NCBI RefSeq assembly: GCF_004768465.1
Contig: NZ_SRMF01000002.1
Span: forward strand, 1-64,000
Source of the DNA: Natronospirillum operosum
GTDB lineage: Bacteria > Pseudomonadota > Gammaproteobacteria > Pseudomonadales > Natronospirillaceae
Direction of reading: 5' to 3'
DNA: 64,000 nt
Each line of letters starts with the position of its first letter. Position 1 is the stretch's first letter. This document shows, piece by piece, positions 51,913 through 60,668 of this stretch. Both the position numbers and the translations under genes were made by a program. The notes below the pieces were generated by a model that was not told the DNA's origin, searched no databases, and saw only the letters and a program-made list of their open reading frames with translations.

Positions 51913-53226
51913 TCAGAGGTTGATCGTCACCCCCACAAAAACCCGGTCATTGTTTCTGTAGGGTGCCAGCATGGCGTCGTCACTGGCGCTGTAACCGATG
52001 GCGCCGCCAAACAGTACAATGTCGTCCCGAACCGCATAGTCCATGCGCGCCCGCAGCATTGATGCGGGCTCGTTCACCCAGCCCATGTAGGTCAGGCTGG
52101 CCACCAGGTCGTCGTTCAGCATCTCGTACTCGAGATTCGCCACCCCCTGCGTCCGGGCTCTGTCTTCATCCAGACTGCCGTCCACTGAGCTGATAATGGT
52201 GTTCAGCAACTCGACATCCAGCGTCAGATTGCTGATGCCGGTATAGCGGCCGCCCACCATCAACTGATGCGCCTGCCCTTCCGCAGACAGGGTCTGCGTG
52301 TTTTCATCATGCTCGACATGATACAGATCGCCATCACTGAAGGCGTATTCGCTCTTCAGCAACCAGTTGCCCAGCACCAGATTGCCGCTGGCGCCGAGCA
52401 GGGTAATCTGCGGATAGTCCAGCGTCAGCACATCCGCTCCGGCCTTCAGCGGCCGGGCCTCCCGGTTGTGCAGCCGGGAGGCAAAGAGAGCGACATCACC
52501 CCAGGGCAGCGACCAGAACAGTCGGCCGGCAATGTCCGGAACGATCATAAAGGTGTCCGGCGTGTCTTCCTCTATAGCCAGTGGTTGATCACGCAAGGCG
52601 ATATAGGGGTCGAAGTCACCACGGGGTTCGTCGTACAGGTTCTGGCGAAACTCGTGCAGTGCCACCAGATCGACGCCCCACCGGGACTGGTAATAGCTCA
52701 GCCGGGTCGAGGTCACCGGCAGGCTGGACTCACGCAACTCAGCCAGGCCGAAGGCCCGTTCGTCAATGGGGTTGATGCGATCGGCAATCTGGAAGTAGTT
52801 GGACTCCCCGAGAGAAATGATCTGACGCCCGGTCTTGATATTGAAGGCCGGCGTCATACCCCATTCGACGTAGGTCTGCTCAACCTCCACGGTGGCCGGG
52901 TCGTCATTCAGCTTGGCATCATAGCTGGCCAGCCCGGCGACCTGGATGACCAGATCAGACGCCGGGCGGTGACGCGCTGTCAGCAGCAGATCGCTGCGCA
53001 CGGAGGCGAGGCCCCTGTCCTCGCGGCGAAAGGGAAATGACTCTCTCTGCTCGGTCACCGCATAATGGATCCGCTGGGTGAAAGTGGCGGACAGATCGAT
53101 GGCCCGCTCGTCCCGGTCCGCGCTGCGCGTCGGTTCGGACTCGCTCATCTCGAAGAAGTCTTCCGCCCCGGCGGCGTTGGCCCCCAGTAGCAGGAAGGCG
53201 GCGGCGACAGTTGTTCTGACCTTCAT
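51913..53226 (-). CDS. Outer-membrane beta-barrel protein (DUF1302-like) of an RND export locus
   Basis: 437 aa with a Sec signal peptide (MKVRTTVAAAFLLLGANAAGAE-). Beta-rich, with alternating strands throughout, and ending in an aromatic/hydrophobic final strand (VFVGVTINL) typical of barrel proteins. Early VRSDLLLTARHRPASDLVIQVAGLASYDAKLN and LKTGRQIISLGESNYFQIADRINPIDERAFGL resemble DUF1302 barrels. Overlaps the LolA-like gene by 4 nt. Probably the outer-membrane part or partner of the RND exporter encoded upstream. Substrate unknown. Confidence 0.75.
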   Translation of the reverse strand: MKVRTTVAAAFLLLGANAAGAEDFFEMSESEPTRSADRDERAIDLSATFTQRIHYAVTEQRESFPFRREDRGLASVRSDLLLTARHRPASDLVIQVAGLASYDAKLNDDPATVEVEQTYVEWGMTPAFNIKTGRQIISLGESNYFQIADRINPIDERAFGLAELRESSLPVTSTRLSYYQSRWGVDLVALHEFRQNLYDEPRGDFDPYIALRDQPLAIEEDTPDTFMIVPDIAGRLFWSLPWGDVALFASRLHNREARPLKAGADVLTLDYPQITLLGASGNLVLGNWLLKSEYAFSDGDLYHVEHDENTQTLSAEGQAHQLMVGGRYTGISNLTLDVELLNTIISSVDGSLDEDRARTQGVANLEYEMLNDDLVASLTYMGWVNEPASMLRARMDYAVRDDIVLFGGAIGYSASDDAMLAPYRNNDRVFVGVTINL

Positions 53227-54056
53227 TCCGCAGCCCTCTCGAGTCCACCGGTGGTAAAGGTGTTGTCGGAGATATCCAGATTGATTTCGACATCACCCCG
53301 CGTGATCACCGTTGAATGAATCCTTCTGTTGTCTCTGGTGAGCACCATCTGTTCCCGGCCTGATACCCAGACGCCATCTATCTCCTCGAAGTCGAACTGA
53401 CTGTAGTATTTGACCCAGCCTTCGTTCTGCAGCCAGTACTGCGCCCTGGTCACCAGGTCACGTTCGGTATCCACCCAGTATCTGATCCGGGTGTAGCCGT
53501 ATTTGTCGATGATGTCGCGGTCCAGAGGCTCGGCATCGACCACGGTTTCGCTGTCGTTGCTGTTTTCGCGGTCTATTGCGTACTCGAAGTCTTCCACGTC
53601 GAGCCCTTCCAGGTCGCCATAGGTGAAATCGGTACCCAGGAAATAGTCGGACCGGCTGGATGTAGTCAGGCGCGTGACCCGACCCAGGTCGGGCAGATAC
53701 AGCCAGGATTCATTGCTTCTTGCGCGATCATCCCAGTCATAGGTCAGTATGCCGGTGCCCCGCAGCCGTGAAGGCGACGTCACATAAGTCAGCGTTCGTT
53801 CATCATCGCCGAACATCTTGCCGAGCATGCGCAGCGAGCGCTCCCGCTCTCTGCCGTTTTCGTCCGTCAGCAGGATGTACATGTCCATGGACCAGCTGTC
53901 GCCGCGATAGCGGTTGTCGACATCGGTCATGATGCGCCAGCCTTCGCCGCGCTCATCGGCGCCGGCGATAATGGGCAAGGACAGCAGACCGGCCAGAAGC
54001 ATCAGGGCAACCAGGGTGAAACGGGTTTTCTTCGCAGTCATGGTATGAATCCTCAT
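53223..54056 (-). CDS. Periplasmic LolA-like outer-membrane lipoprotein-sorting protein
   Basis: 277 aa, ATG 54056 (ATG 54041 is also possible). Signal peptide about 1-33. Mature part is the LolA/LppX-like half-barrel: GWRIMTDVDNRYRGDSWSMDMYILLTDENGRERERSLRM, then LRGTGILTYDW, SWLYLPDLGRVTRL and RYWVDTERDLVTRAQYWL. Such proteins are coded next to MMPL-type RND pumps and carry hydrophobic cargo in the periplasm. Three bases separate it from the exporter gene stop. Cargo unknown. Confidence 0.85.
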   Translation of the reverse strand: MRIHTMTAKKTRFTLVALMLLAGLLSLPIIAGADERGEGWRIMTDVDNRYRGDSWSMDMYILLTDENGRERERSLRMLGKMFGDDERTLTYVTSPSRLRGTGILTYDWDDRARSNESWLYLPDLGRVTRLTTSSRSDYFLGTDFTYGDLEGLDVEDFEYAIDRENSNDSETVVDAEPLDRDIIDKYGYTRIRYWVDTERDLVTRAQYWLQNEGWVKYYSQFDFEEIDGVWVSGREQMVLTRDNRRIHSTVITRGDVEINLDISDNTFTTGGLERAAE

Positions 54057-54059
54057 GGT

Positions 54060-56543
54060 CTATTTGCCGATGGCCTGACGGCGGTTGTCGTCGGCGCTTT
54101 GGCTTTCGTTCTGATCAGCCGCAGGCTGGGTGCGGTCGAATATCGACATGATGGCGGGGATCACCACCAGGTCGAACAGGAAGGTCAGCAGGATGGTCAG
54201 CGCCAGCAGGATGCCGAAGCTCTGCAGGGCAGACATCATGGACAGGGAGAACATCGAGAACCCGCCGGCCAGAACCAGGGTGGTGATCAGCAGCAGTGGC
54301 GCTATGACTCTTACGGTTTCCCTGACCGCAGTGTCCAGCGAGTGCCCGGCATGGCGTATCTTGTACTGCATGCCGTTGATCAGGTGCACGGTGTCATCCA
54401 CCGCCAGCCCCAGTGCAATGCCCCCGAGCAGTACCGTGATCAGGTTGATATCCATGCCGGTATAGCCCATGGCGGCCAGGGCCAGATAGATCACGATGAA
54501 GTTGGGAATCATGGCCAGCACGCCAAGCCGCACCGAGCGCCACAGTATGATCAGCATCAGGCTGATGCTGATGGCCGCAAACAGGTAGCTTTCGGTCATG
54601 CTGGTGATCAGGTCCACGGTGCCGGTAGCGACCAGATCCACGGTGCCGGTGACCGTCACCTCGCCGAGATTGCCAAACAGTTCCTGCGCGGAGTCTTCCA
54701 CCGTCTGCCGCAGTGGCACCATGTCGCGACCGTCCGCGTAGGCCAGGCGCAGCGTGATGCGCGCTTTCGAGTAATCCCGGTCCACCAGGCGGGTGATCTC
54801 GCGCGCGCCGCCGCTCTCGTACAGCAGAATCTCCTGGTGGATCAGATTCTCGTTGTCGGAGATGCCCTGCTCCACCGGCACGCCGGCCAGTTGGGAATGA
54901 ATGCGTTGCAGTACATCCACGATCGAACTGGCCCGACCCACTTTCACGGCTTCCGGGTCCATGGTTTCCGCGCGGTCCTGGAAGGTTCTGAGCGCGGTCA
55001 TGAACTCGGGCGTCAGGATGCCGTTTTCACGCCCGGTATCGACGATGACCTCCAGCGGCACCGTGGCCTGGATTTTCTCGTCAATGGCCAGGGTGTCGAC
55101 TCGTATGGGCGTGTCTGCGGGGAACCAGTTGAGCACATCGTAGGAGAACTCGGTTTTCATGACGCCCGGCATCGCCGCCACGATCAGCACGGCGACCATG
55201 CTCAGCACCTTGACCGGATGCCTGACACCAAAGCCGGACAGCTGCATCATTTTCTCGGTGAGCGCTGGCCAGAGGGTATGCGTCTCCCTGTCAGAAGCAG
55301 AAACCCGCCCCGGAATAATCCGGATGAAGGCCGGCAGCAACACCAGGGTGTAGACAAAGATAAGCAGAATGCCGAAGGCCGCCAGCCAGCCGAAATCCGC
55401 GATCGGTTTCATGCGGGCTACGGTAAAGGCCAGGAAGCCGGCCGCCGTGGTCAGGCTCGTAAACAGTATGGCCATGCCACTGTGCGCAACCGCGTTCACA
55501 ATGGCCGTGCGGGCGTCCCTGTCCTGTCGTCGTTCGACATAAAAGAGCCCGAACAGATGCACCGACGCCAGCACACCGGACATCAGCAACAGTGCGGGCA
55601 GGGCCTGGGTGACGGGCGTAAAGGGGGAATTCGCCCATCCCATCAGACCAAAGGTACTGGCCATCCCCAGGGCGATGACCACTACGGGTATGACAACTGC
55701 GGACACACGCCGGAACAGCACGTACAGGGCAATGACGATAAGCAGAAAAGCAGCGCTCATCAGTATGGCGACGTCATGATGAATGGCATCGTGGTGCAGC
55801 TTGTCCAGCAGGGGGCCGCCGGCAGCCCGCAGTTGCATGCCATCGGCCTGATATTCCGCGACTATCTGCTCGACAGCACCGGCAAAATCGTTCAGTTGGG
55901 CGCTGCTCAGGCGCTGTTGCCCGGCGCCACTGCCTTGCGTTTCATCGAAGCCGCCGCCACTTTCGACACCGACGGCGCTGAAGAAGTCCTGCTGGGCGGC
56001 GGGGTCTGCTTCACCGGCAGACTGGGCCATGGCGCGCACCACCAGCAATACCATGGACCCGTCACTGGACACCAGGGTGTCCCGGTACAGGGAGCTGGTG
56101 ACAATGTCTTCCCAGTGCGCCGGGTCGAGGCTGCCCTCTGCAGGCCAAAGCTCTCCGACTTCTCCAACCGTGAGGCCGCCGTCTTCATTGGAGGCCATCC
56201 AGTCCGCATTCACCAGGCTGGTCACATCGTCCAGCCAGGGCACACGGTCTTCCAGTTCTCGATGCAACTGCGTCAGGCTGTGCATGAAATCGGCGCTGAG
56301 CGGGTCATCCGTGGTGACCGCCACCACGACTACATCATTGCGACCGAATTCCCGCTGGAACGCCTGATAGTCCAGCAGCGTCGGATCGCCGCGCTGAAAC
56401 AGGGATTCGTTGCTGGAATCCATCTCCAATTTGGGCAACCCTGCACCCAATGCCAGGGTCATACCGAGTATCATCAGCAGGCTCAGCAGCGGATGATCAA
56501 AGGTCCAGCCTGCTATCCTTGGCAACCCGTTCTTTACTCTCAT
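54060..56543 (-). CDS. RND/MMPL family exporter
   Basis: 827 aa from ATG 56543; the frame is open to 56642. Two similar halves, each with one helix, a large periplasmic loop and five further helices. First half: HPLLSLLMILGMTLALGAGLP and ILMSAAFLLIVIALYVLFRRVSAVVIPVVVIALG; second half: HPVKVLSMVAVLIVAAMPG and AISISLMLIILWRSVRLGVLAMIPNFIVIYLALAAMGYTGMDINLITVLLGGIALGLAVDDTVHLI, which carries the conserved Asp pair (VDD) for proton coupling. Forms an export unit with the LolA-like and outer-membrane genes downstream. Divergent from the AraC regulator at 56665, 121 bp away. Confidence 0.9.
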   Translation of the reverse strand: MRVKNGLPRIAGWTFDHPLLSLLMILGMTLALGAGLPKLEMDSSNESLFQRGDPTLLDYQAFQREFGRNDVVVVAVTTDDPLSADFMHSLTQLHRELEDRVPWLDDVTSLVNADWMASNEDGGLTVGEVGELWPAEGSLDPAHWEDIVTSSLYRDTLVSSDGSMVLLVVRAMAQSAGEADPAAQQDFFSAVGVESGGGFDETQGSGAGQQRLSSAQLNDFAGAVEQIVAEYQADGMQLRAAGGPLLDKLHHDAIHHDVAILMSAAFLLIVIALYVLFRRVSAVVIPVVVIALGMASTFGLMGWANSPFTPVTQALPALLLMSGVLASVHLFGLFYVERRQDRDARTAIVNAVAHSGMAILFTSLTTAAGFLAFTVARMKPIADFGWLAAFGILLIFVYTLVLLPAFIRIIPGRVSASDRETHTLWPALTEKMMQLSGFGVRHPVKVLSMVAVLIVAAMPGVMKTEFSYDVLNWFPADTPIRVDTLAIDEKIQATVPLEVIVDTGRENGILTPEFMTALRTFQDRAETMDPEAVKVGRASSIVDVLQRIHSQLAGVPVEQGISDNENLIHQEILLYESGGAREITRLVDRDYSKARITLRLAYADGRDMVPLRQTVEDSAQELFGNLGEVTVTGTVDLVATGTVDLITSMTESYLFAAISISLMLIILWRSVRLGVLAMIPNFIVIYLALAAMGYTGMDINLITVLLGGIALGLAVDDTVHLINGMQYKIRHAGHSLDTAVRETVRVIAPLLLITTLVLAGGFSMFSLSMMSALQSFGILLALTILLTFLFDLVVIPAIMSIFDRTQPAADQNESQSADDNRRQAIGK

Positions 56544-56664
56544 GATCTGCAACCGTTTTTGTTGAATAGTGACCACCGAGGGTACCGATCTGACCGGCAG
56601 CAATATTGATCTCTGATCAGCAAAATTTGATAATTCGCGCAAACTTGTTCACAGTGGTGAGACT

Positions 56665-57720
56665 ATGGAAGCACTGCCGGAACATCAGTCCAGTCCTATC
56701 GAGGACACCTATTCTAGATCTGCCTTGCAGATTCTCAGTGCTTACTGGCAGGAACGAGACGACAGGGCCTCCGCCGGGCGGGTACAGCGCGGGTATCGAA
56801 TGGAATCGGATCTGCTGCAAAGAAGGCCGGATGAAATCTGGAAGCTGGCGCTGGAACTGAGCAATGATGACCATCTGGGCCTGCATGCCAGTGCGGCTCT
56901 GGTACACCACACCAAGGGGTGTTTCTTCACCACCCTGGCCGCCAACAGCACCACGGTTGGCGAGGCGCTGAAGAACTTCTGTCACTACCATGAACTGCGC
57001 TCTGCGGCGCCGCATCCACGCCTGGAGTATCGCGACAACAGGGCCGTCATGACGATTGTCGGCCTCGACGAAGCAGCTGATGAAGCGATAGTGCGGCATA
57101 TGGTGGAGTGCCTGTTTTCAGCCATCGTGACCACTCTGGGCGCTGTATCCAGACAACCGATATACCCCACTGCGGTGAGATTTACCTGGCCGGCACCGGC
57201 CGATACGGCGCTGCACCAACGCGTGTTCAAGGCGCCGCTGTACTTCGGGGCGCACAGCACCGCCCTCGAGTTCGCGCTCGATACTCTGGATGCCACCATT
57301 CCCTATGCGGACGAGTTTCTGCTCTCCACCCTGACCCAATACGCTGACAGCCAACTGAATGCGATGCAGGCGTCCGACAATACCTGGTCGAAGCGGGTCA
57401 GATCTGCGGCAGGGCATGCGGGCCTGTCGACGGACCTGAACATCGACTCCGTTGCGAAGAGTCTCTGTGTCAGCCCGCGAACGCTGCAACTGCGGCTGAA
57501 AGTGGAAGGTACGAGTTATCAGGCGATTATTCGGGAGATGCGGATCAGTATCGGCAAGGAATATCTGGCCAACAGTTCAATGCCCCTGGCCGAAGTTGCG
57601 CTGTTGCTGGGGTATTCGGAACAGAGCGCGTTCAATCATGCCTTCAGGCAGTGGACCGGCATGACGCCCAGGCAGTTTCGCAATTCAGCCCGGGATGCAG
57701 GCAAAACGGCGACCTTGTAG
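56665..57720 (+). CDS. AraC-family transcriptional regulator
   Basis: 351 aa. Residues about 25-210 form an Arabinose_bd-type sensor of the OruR/ArgR kind (SLSNDDHLGLHASAALVHHTKGCFF..., NFCHYHELRS). The C-terminal 100 residues hold the two helix-turn-helix motifs: LNIDSVAKSLCVSPRTLQLRLKVEGTSYQAI and MPLAEVALLLGYSEQSAFNHAFRQWTGMTPRQFR. It likely responds to a small hydrophobic molecule and controls the divergent RND operon. Confidence 0.9.
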   Translation: MEALPEHQSSPIEDTYSRSALQILSAYWQERDDRASAGRVQRGYRMESDLLQRRPDEIWKLALELSNDDHLGLHASAALVHHTKGCFFTTLAANSTTVGEALKNFCHYHELRSAAPHPRLEYRDNRAVMTIVGLDEAADEAIVRHMVECLFSAIVTTLGAVSRQPIYPTAVRFTWPAPADTALHQRVFKAPLYFGAHSTALEFALDTLDATIPYADEFLLSTLTQYADSQLNAMQASDNTWSKRVRSAAGHAGLSTDLNIDSVAKSLCVSPRTLQLRLKVEGTSYQAIIREMRISIGKEYLANSSMPLAEVALLLGYSEQSAFNHAFRQWTGMTPRQFRNSARDAGKTATL

Positions 57721-57723
57721 GCG

Positions 57724-57758
57724 GTGGCCCTCGGCCACGCATGCGTGAGCAAGCTCAC
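57724..57758. terminator. Two hairpins between convergent genes
   Basis: GTGGCC-CTC-GGCCAC (57724-57738) and GTGAGC-AA-GCTCAC (57745-57758) are perfect stem-loops in the short gap between araC-type and cobU genes. A T-run is missing on either side, so Rho-independent action is uncertain. Confidence 0.4.
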
Positions 57759-57778
57759 AGCCCACAGAAAATGGTGCC

Positions 57779-58288
57779 TTATTTGAGCTTCTGCGGCAGA
57801 CCCGCCACCACCCAGGTGACCCGGTCCGCTTCGTCGGCGATGTCCTGATGCAGCCGGCCGGCGGCGTCGACAAACTGCCGACTCAGGTCCCCCATGGGTA
57901 CCACACCCTGCCCTACCTCGTTGCTGACCAACAGGCAGTTGGCACGCAGTTCGGGCAACAGCGTCAGCAGCGCATCACGTTCACGCTCCCAGGCACCGTC
58001 TCCGGAGAGCAGGGCATTGGTAATCCATAGCGTGAGGCAGTCCACGAGCAGCGTGGCCCCGGGCTGATCCAGTGCGCGCAGATGCTCGGCCAGCGTGAGC
58101 TCGCATTCGTGGGTAGTAAAGCGCGGCGAGCGATCCTGCTGGTGTTGCAGGATGCGCGCCTCCATTTCGGAGTCCCGGGCGCTGGCGGTGGCCACGTAGT
58201 GGAGCGGGTCGTCACCGTTCAATGCCTGTGTTTCGGCATAGGCGGACTTGCCCGACCGCGCTCCTCCCAGGATCAGATGAACCGGCAT
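57779..58288 (-). CDS. cobU: Adenosylcobinamide kinase / guanylyltransferase
   Basis: 169 aa. P-loop LILGGARSGKSAYAE (about 5-19), HYVATASARDSEMEARILQHQQDR, TLLVDCLTLWITNALL and LLVSNEVGQGVVPMGDLSRQFVDAAGRLHQDIA are all CobU blocks. It phosphorylates adenosylcobinamide and attaches GMP, the step before CobS (cobV), which is not in this window. Coded 15 bp after the FKBP gene, apart from the cob operons. Confidence 0.95.
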   Translation of the reverse strand: MPVHLILGGARSGKSAYAETQALNGDDPLHYVATASARDSEMEARILQHQQDRSPRFTTHECELTLAEHLRALDQPGATLLVDCLTLWITNALLSGDGAWERERDALLTLLPELRANCLLVSNEVGQGVVPMGDLSRQFVDAAGRLHQDIADEADRVTWVVAGLPQKLK

Positions 58289-58303
58289 GGAATCACCAGC
58301 GGC

Positions 58304-58975
58304 TTACATGACTTCAAGCAGTTCAACTTCGAAAATCAGTACGGAAAACGGCGGGATATCGCCCACGGCCTGATCACGGTAAGCCAGATCGGGCGGAATG
58401 AAGAACCGGTAACGGTCACCTTCAGCCATCAACTGCACGCCTTCGGTCCAGCCCGGAATCACGCCATCCAGCGGGAATTCAACCGGATCACCGCGGTCCA
58501 CGGAGCTGTCGAACACGGTGCCGTCAACCAGGGTGCCATGGTAGTGCACACGGACGGTGTCAGATGCGGTGGGCGACACATCGCTGCCGCTCTCTTCCAT
58601 GATTTCATACTGCAGGCCGCTGTCGGTAACCACGACCTCATCACGCTCGGCATTCTCGGCCAGGAAGGCATCACCCGGCTCACGAAGGGAGGCGGACTGC
58701 TCTTCCATTTCGGATTGCAGCTCCTGCTGCAGTGCCATGACGGCATCACGGATTTCATCCATGCTCAGGCGCGGCTCGGCTTCATCCAGACCATCCTGCA
58801 GACCCATCATCAGAGCCTCGATATCGACCCGCTCGGTACCGATCTGCTGGGCCAGGTTGCTGCCCAGATCCAGACCAAAGTAGTAGCTGGAACGTTCATT
58901 GACCGTTTCCAGATCGCTTGCCGCCAAACTGGTACTAAGCAGTACCGTGGCCGCCAGGGTTGTAAACTTCTTCAT
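58304..58975 (-). CDS. FKBP-type peptidyl-prolyl isomerase, periplasmic (Mip/FklB-like)
   Basis: 223 aa. Signal peptide about 1-18 (MKKFTTLAATVLLSTSLAA). N-terminal dimerisation helix (about 20-100, EMEEQSASLRE), then the FKBP domain from about 120: VRVHYHGTLVDGTVFDSSVDRGDPVEFPLDGVIPGWTEGVQLM and IPPFSVLIFEVELLEV. Catalyses prolyl isomerisation during folding of exported proteins. Probably co-transcribed with cobU downstream, though not functionally tied to it. Confidence 0.93.
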   Translation of the reverse strand: MKKFTTLAATVLLSTSLAASDLETVNERSSYYFGLDLGSNLAQQIGTERVDIEALMMGLQDGLDEAEPRLSMDEIRDAVMALQQELQSEMEEQSASLREPGDAFLAENAERDEVVVTDSGLQYEIMEESGSDVSPTASDTVRVHYHGTLVDGTVFDSSVDRGDPVEFPLDGVIPGWTEGVQLMAEGDRYRFFIPPDLAYRDQAVGDIPPFSVLIFEVELLEVM

Positions 58976-59143
58976 TATTATCGCCTTTCAAACTGATTTG
59001 AACTCATGGACTGTTGTACTGAAATCAGACCCCTGTGCAAGGTCGAGATGTTCCTCGAATACCCATACGCCTTTACACAGTTGGTCGAACCCTAGCAGGA
59101 CGGTCTTTACAGCACAAGGCGAGGGCCGGGCAAGGCCCCATGC

Positions 59144-60583
59144 TCAGGTGGCTCTTTTGCCGCCCTTTACCATTGGCTTTGCGGCTGTTTTTGCCGCCGG
59201 TTTGGTTTCAGCCCCGGGGGGCGGTGGCGGGCGGCGGAACTGGCCCAGCCAGCCCAGAGCCCGGGTCAGCGGCGCACAGACCACTTCATAGAAGCCCAGC
59301 CACAGCCGCTCGGCGGCGCGAACCAGCAGGGTCAGCAGGCGTATTGACCAGGCCAGCAGCCAGACCAGCGTGGCCACTACCTGGCCGAGCATGATGCGCA
59401 GTCCATTCAACAGGGGCTCCAGCGGTATGACCAGCAGCATCAGCACCCAGGGAGTCAGGGCGGCCAGCATGACCCGCACGAAGATCACGCCGTTGGAGCC
59501 CACGCCCGGGGCCAGCAGGTCTTCCCATTCACGCAGGGTAGACAGCCAGGCCAGAGCGCCATTGAGCACCGACCAGAGCCCGAGCCCCCCCAGCGCGGCC
59601 AGGCGCAATATGCGGGAAGTTCTGGCGTCCAGCACCCAGAGGGCCCGAAACAGGCGGGTAACCTGCAGGTTTTCCAGCAGCACCATGCCGGTCAGCACCT
59701 GGGCACAGATCAGTGCCATGGAGACCACCATGATGTTGGCAGTAGAGACCTGCGGTACCAGCAGGGCGGTACCGGCCGAGAAGCTCCAGAAGCTGGCCAC
59801 ACCCAGCAGCAGCACACCGCTGAAGACCAGCAGAGCCACCAGAAACTGCACCAGCACCGAGCCGATCAGGCGCTGGGTGGGTTGGCTGCTGTCGGAAATA
59901 CTGGCCTCGTAGCGCTCCAGCAGCATTTCCAGACGCTGTGCCCGCTGCTCGATACGCTTTACACCCTGGCCGATATCGCCCTGCATGCGCAGCAGACGAC
60001 GCCAGTAGGGCAGAAACTGGTTGAGCAACTGGTGGCGCTCGGCGATAGCCTGACGGTAATCCTGACGCGAATGACGTGATTCTTCCTGCACCCGTTCCAG
60101 CAGTTGTTCCAGCAGATGCTGCAGGGTGCGGTTGCCCTCATGGGCGGCGCGGGTTTCCAGCAGGCCTTCTGCAGCCCGGTACCACTCCGGCGGCTCCACG
60201 ACCGGTTCGCGCGTGCTGGCGTAATCGTCTTCCATGCGTTCGACCAGGTTCTTGAGCTGCACGCCCTGCGGCTCGACCATGGCCAGGTCATGCTCCAACG
60301 CCTGGCGCAATTGCAGGCCCTGACGGTGAATCTGGCGTTCCAGATAATTCTGCCCCAGATTGACCAGCATGGCGTCGTTGTGCGCCTGGATGCGCTGGGC
60401 CAGGCCCTGCACGCGCGCCGCCACCTTGGACAGGGTGAAGCGGATCACCCGAAAGATCTGCTCGCTGACTCGAATGACGACCGGTCGAATCAGGGTTGCC
60501 AGTACCACTGCCAATACCAGCCACGTCAGCAGCGACAACCAGGGCTCGTCAGCCCACACCTGCCAGGTCAGAGTATCCGCCAC
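59144..60583 (-). CDS. Inner-membrane protein with large coiled-coil region
   Basis: 479 aa from GTG 60583, behind AGGAAGG. Helix at about 13-32, then a long Glu/Arg-rich coiled coil (about 60-235, QERLLQQ-type heptads), then four or five membrane helices (about 245-420: SVLVQFLVALLVFSGVLLLGVASFW; IMVVSMALICAQVLTGMVLL; ALTPWVLMLLVIPLEPLLNGL). The C-terminus is Pro/Ala/Lys-rich (PPPPPGAETKPAAKTAAK). Resembles mechanosensitive-channel-like membrane proteins in plan only; no MscS domain is visible. Function unknown. Confidence 0.75.
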   Translation of the reverse strand: MADTLTWQVWADEPWLSLLTWLVLAVVLATLIRPVVIRVSEQIFRVIRFTLSKVAARVQGLAQRIQAHNDAMLVNLGQNYLERQIHRQGLQLRQALEHDLAMVEPQGVQLKNLVERMEDDYASTREPVVEPPEWYRAAEGLLETRAAHEGNRTLQHLLEQLLERVQEESRHSRQDYRQAIAERHQLLNQFLPYWRRLLRMQGDIGQGVKRIEQRAQRLEMLLERYEASISDSSQPTQRLIGSVLVQFLVALLVFSGVLLLGVASFWSFSAGTALLVPQVSTANIMVVSMALICAQVLTGMVLLENLQVTRLFRALWVLDARTSRILRLAALGGLGLWSVLNGALAWLSTLREWEDLLAPGVGSNGVIFVRVMLAALTPWVLMLLVIPLEPLLNGLRIMLGQVVATLVWLLAWSIRLLTLLVRAAERLWLGFYEVVCAPLTRALGWLGQFRRPPPPPGAETKPAAKTAAKPMVKGGKRAT

Positions 60584-60668
60584 AGCGCGCCTTCCTCATC
60601 TTTTTGCGTTGAATGCCGATAGTACCTTATCTGATGACTACAGAGTAACCGGAAGGAAAACTGCCCCC

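Noticed and set aside
54045-56609. An 854-codon plus-strand frame opposite the RND exporter
   Set aside because: His/Gln/Gly-rich shadow of a strongly supported membrane protein gene.
57724-57758. The hairpins as a REP-type repeat family
   Set aside because: Only this copy is visible in the window, so no family can be claimed.
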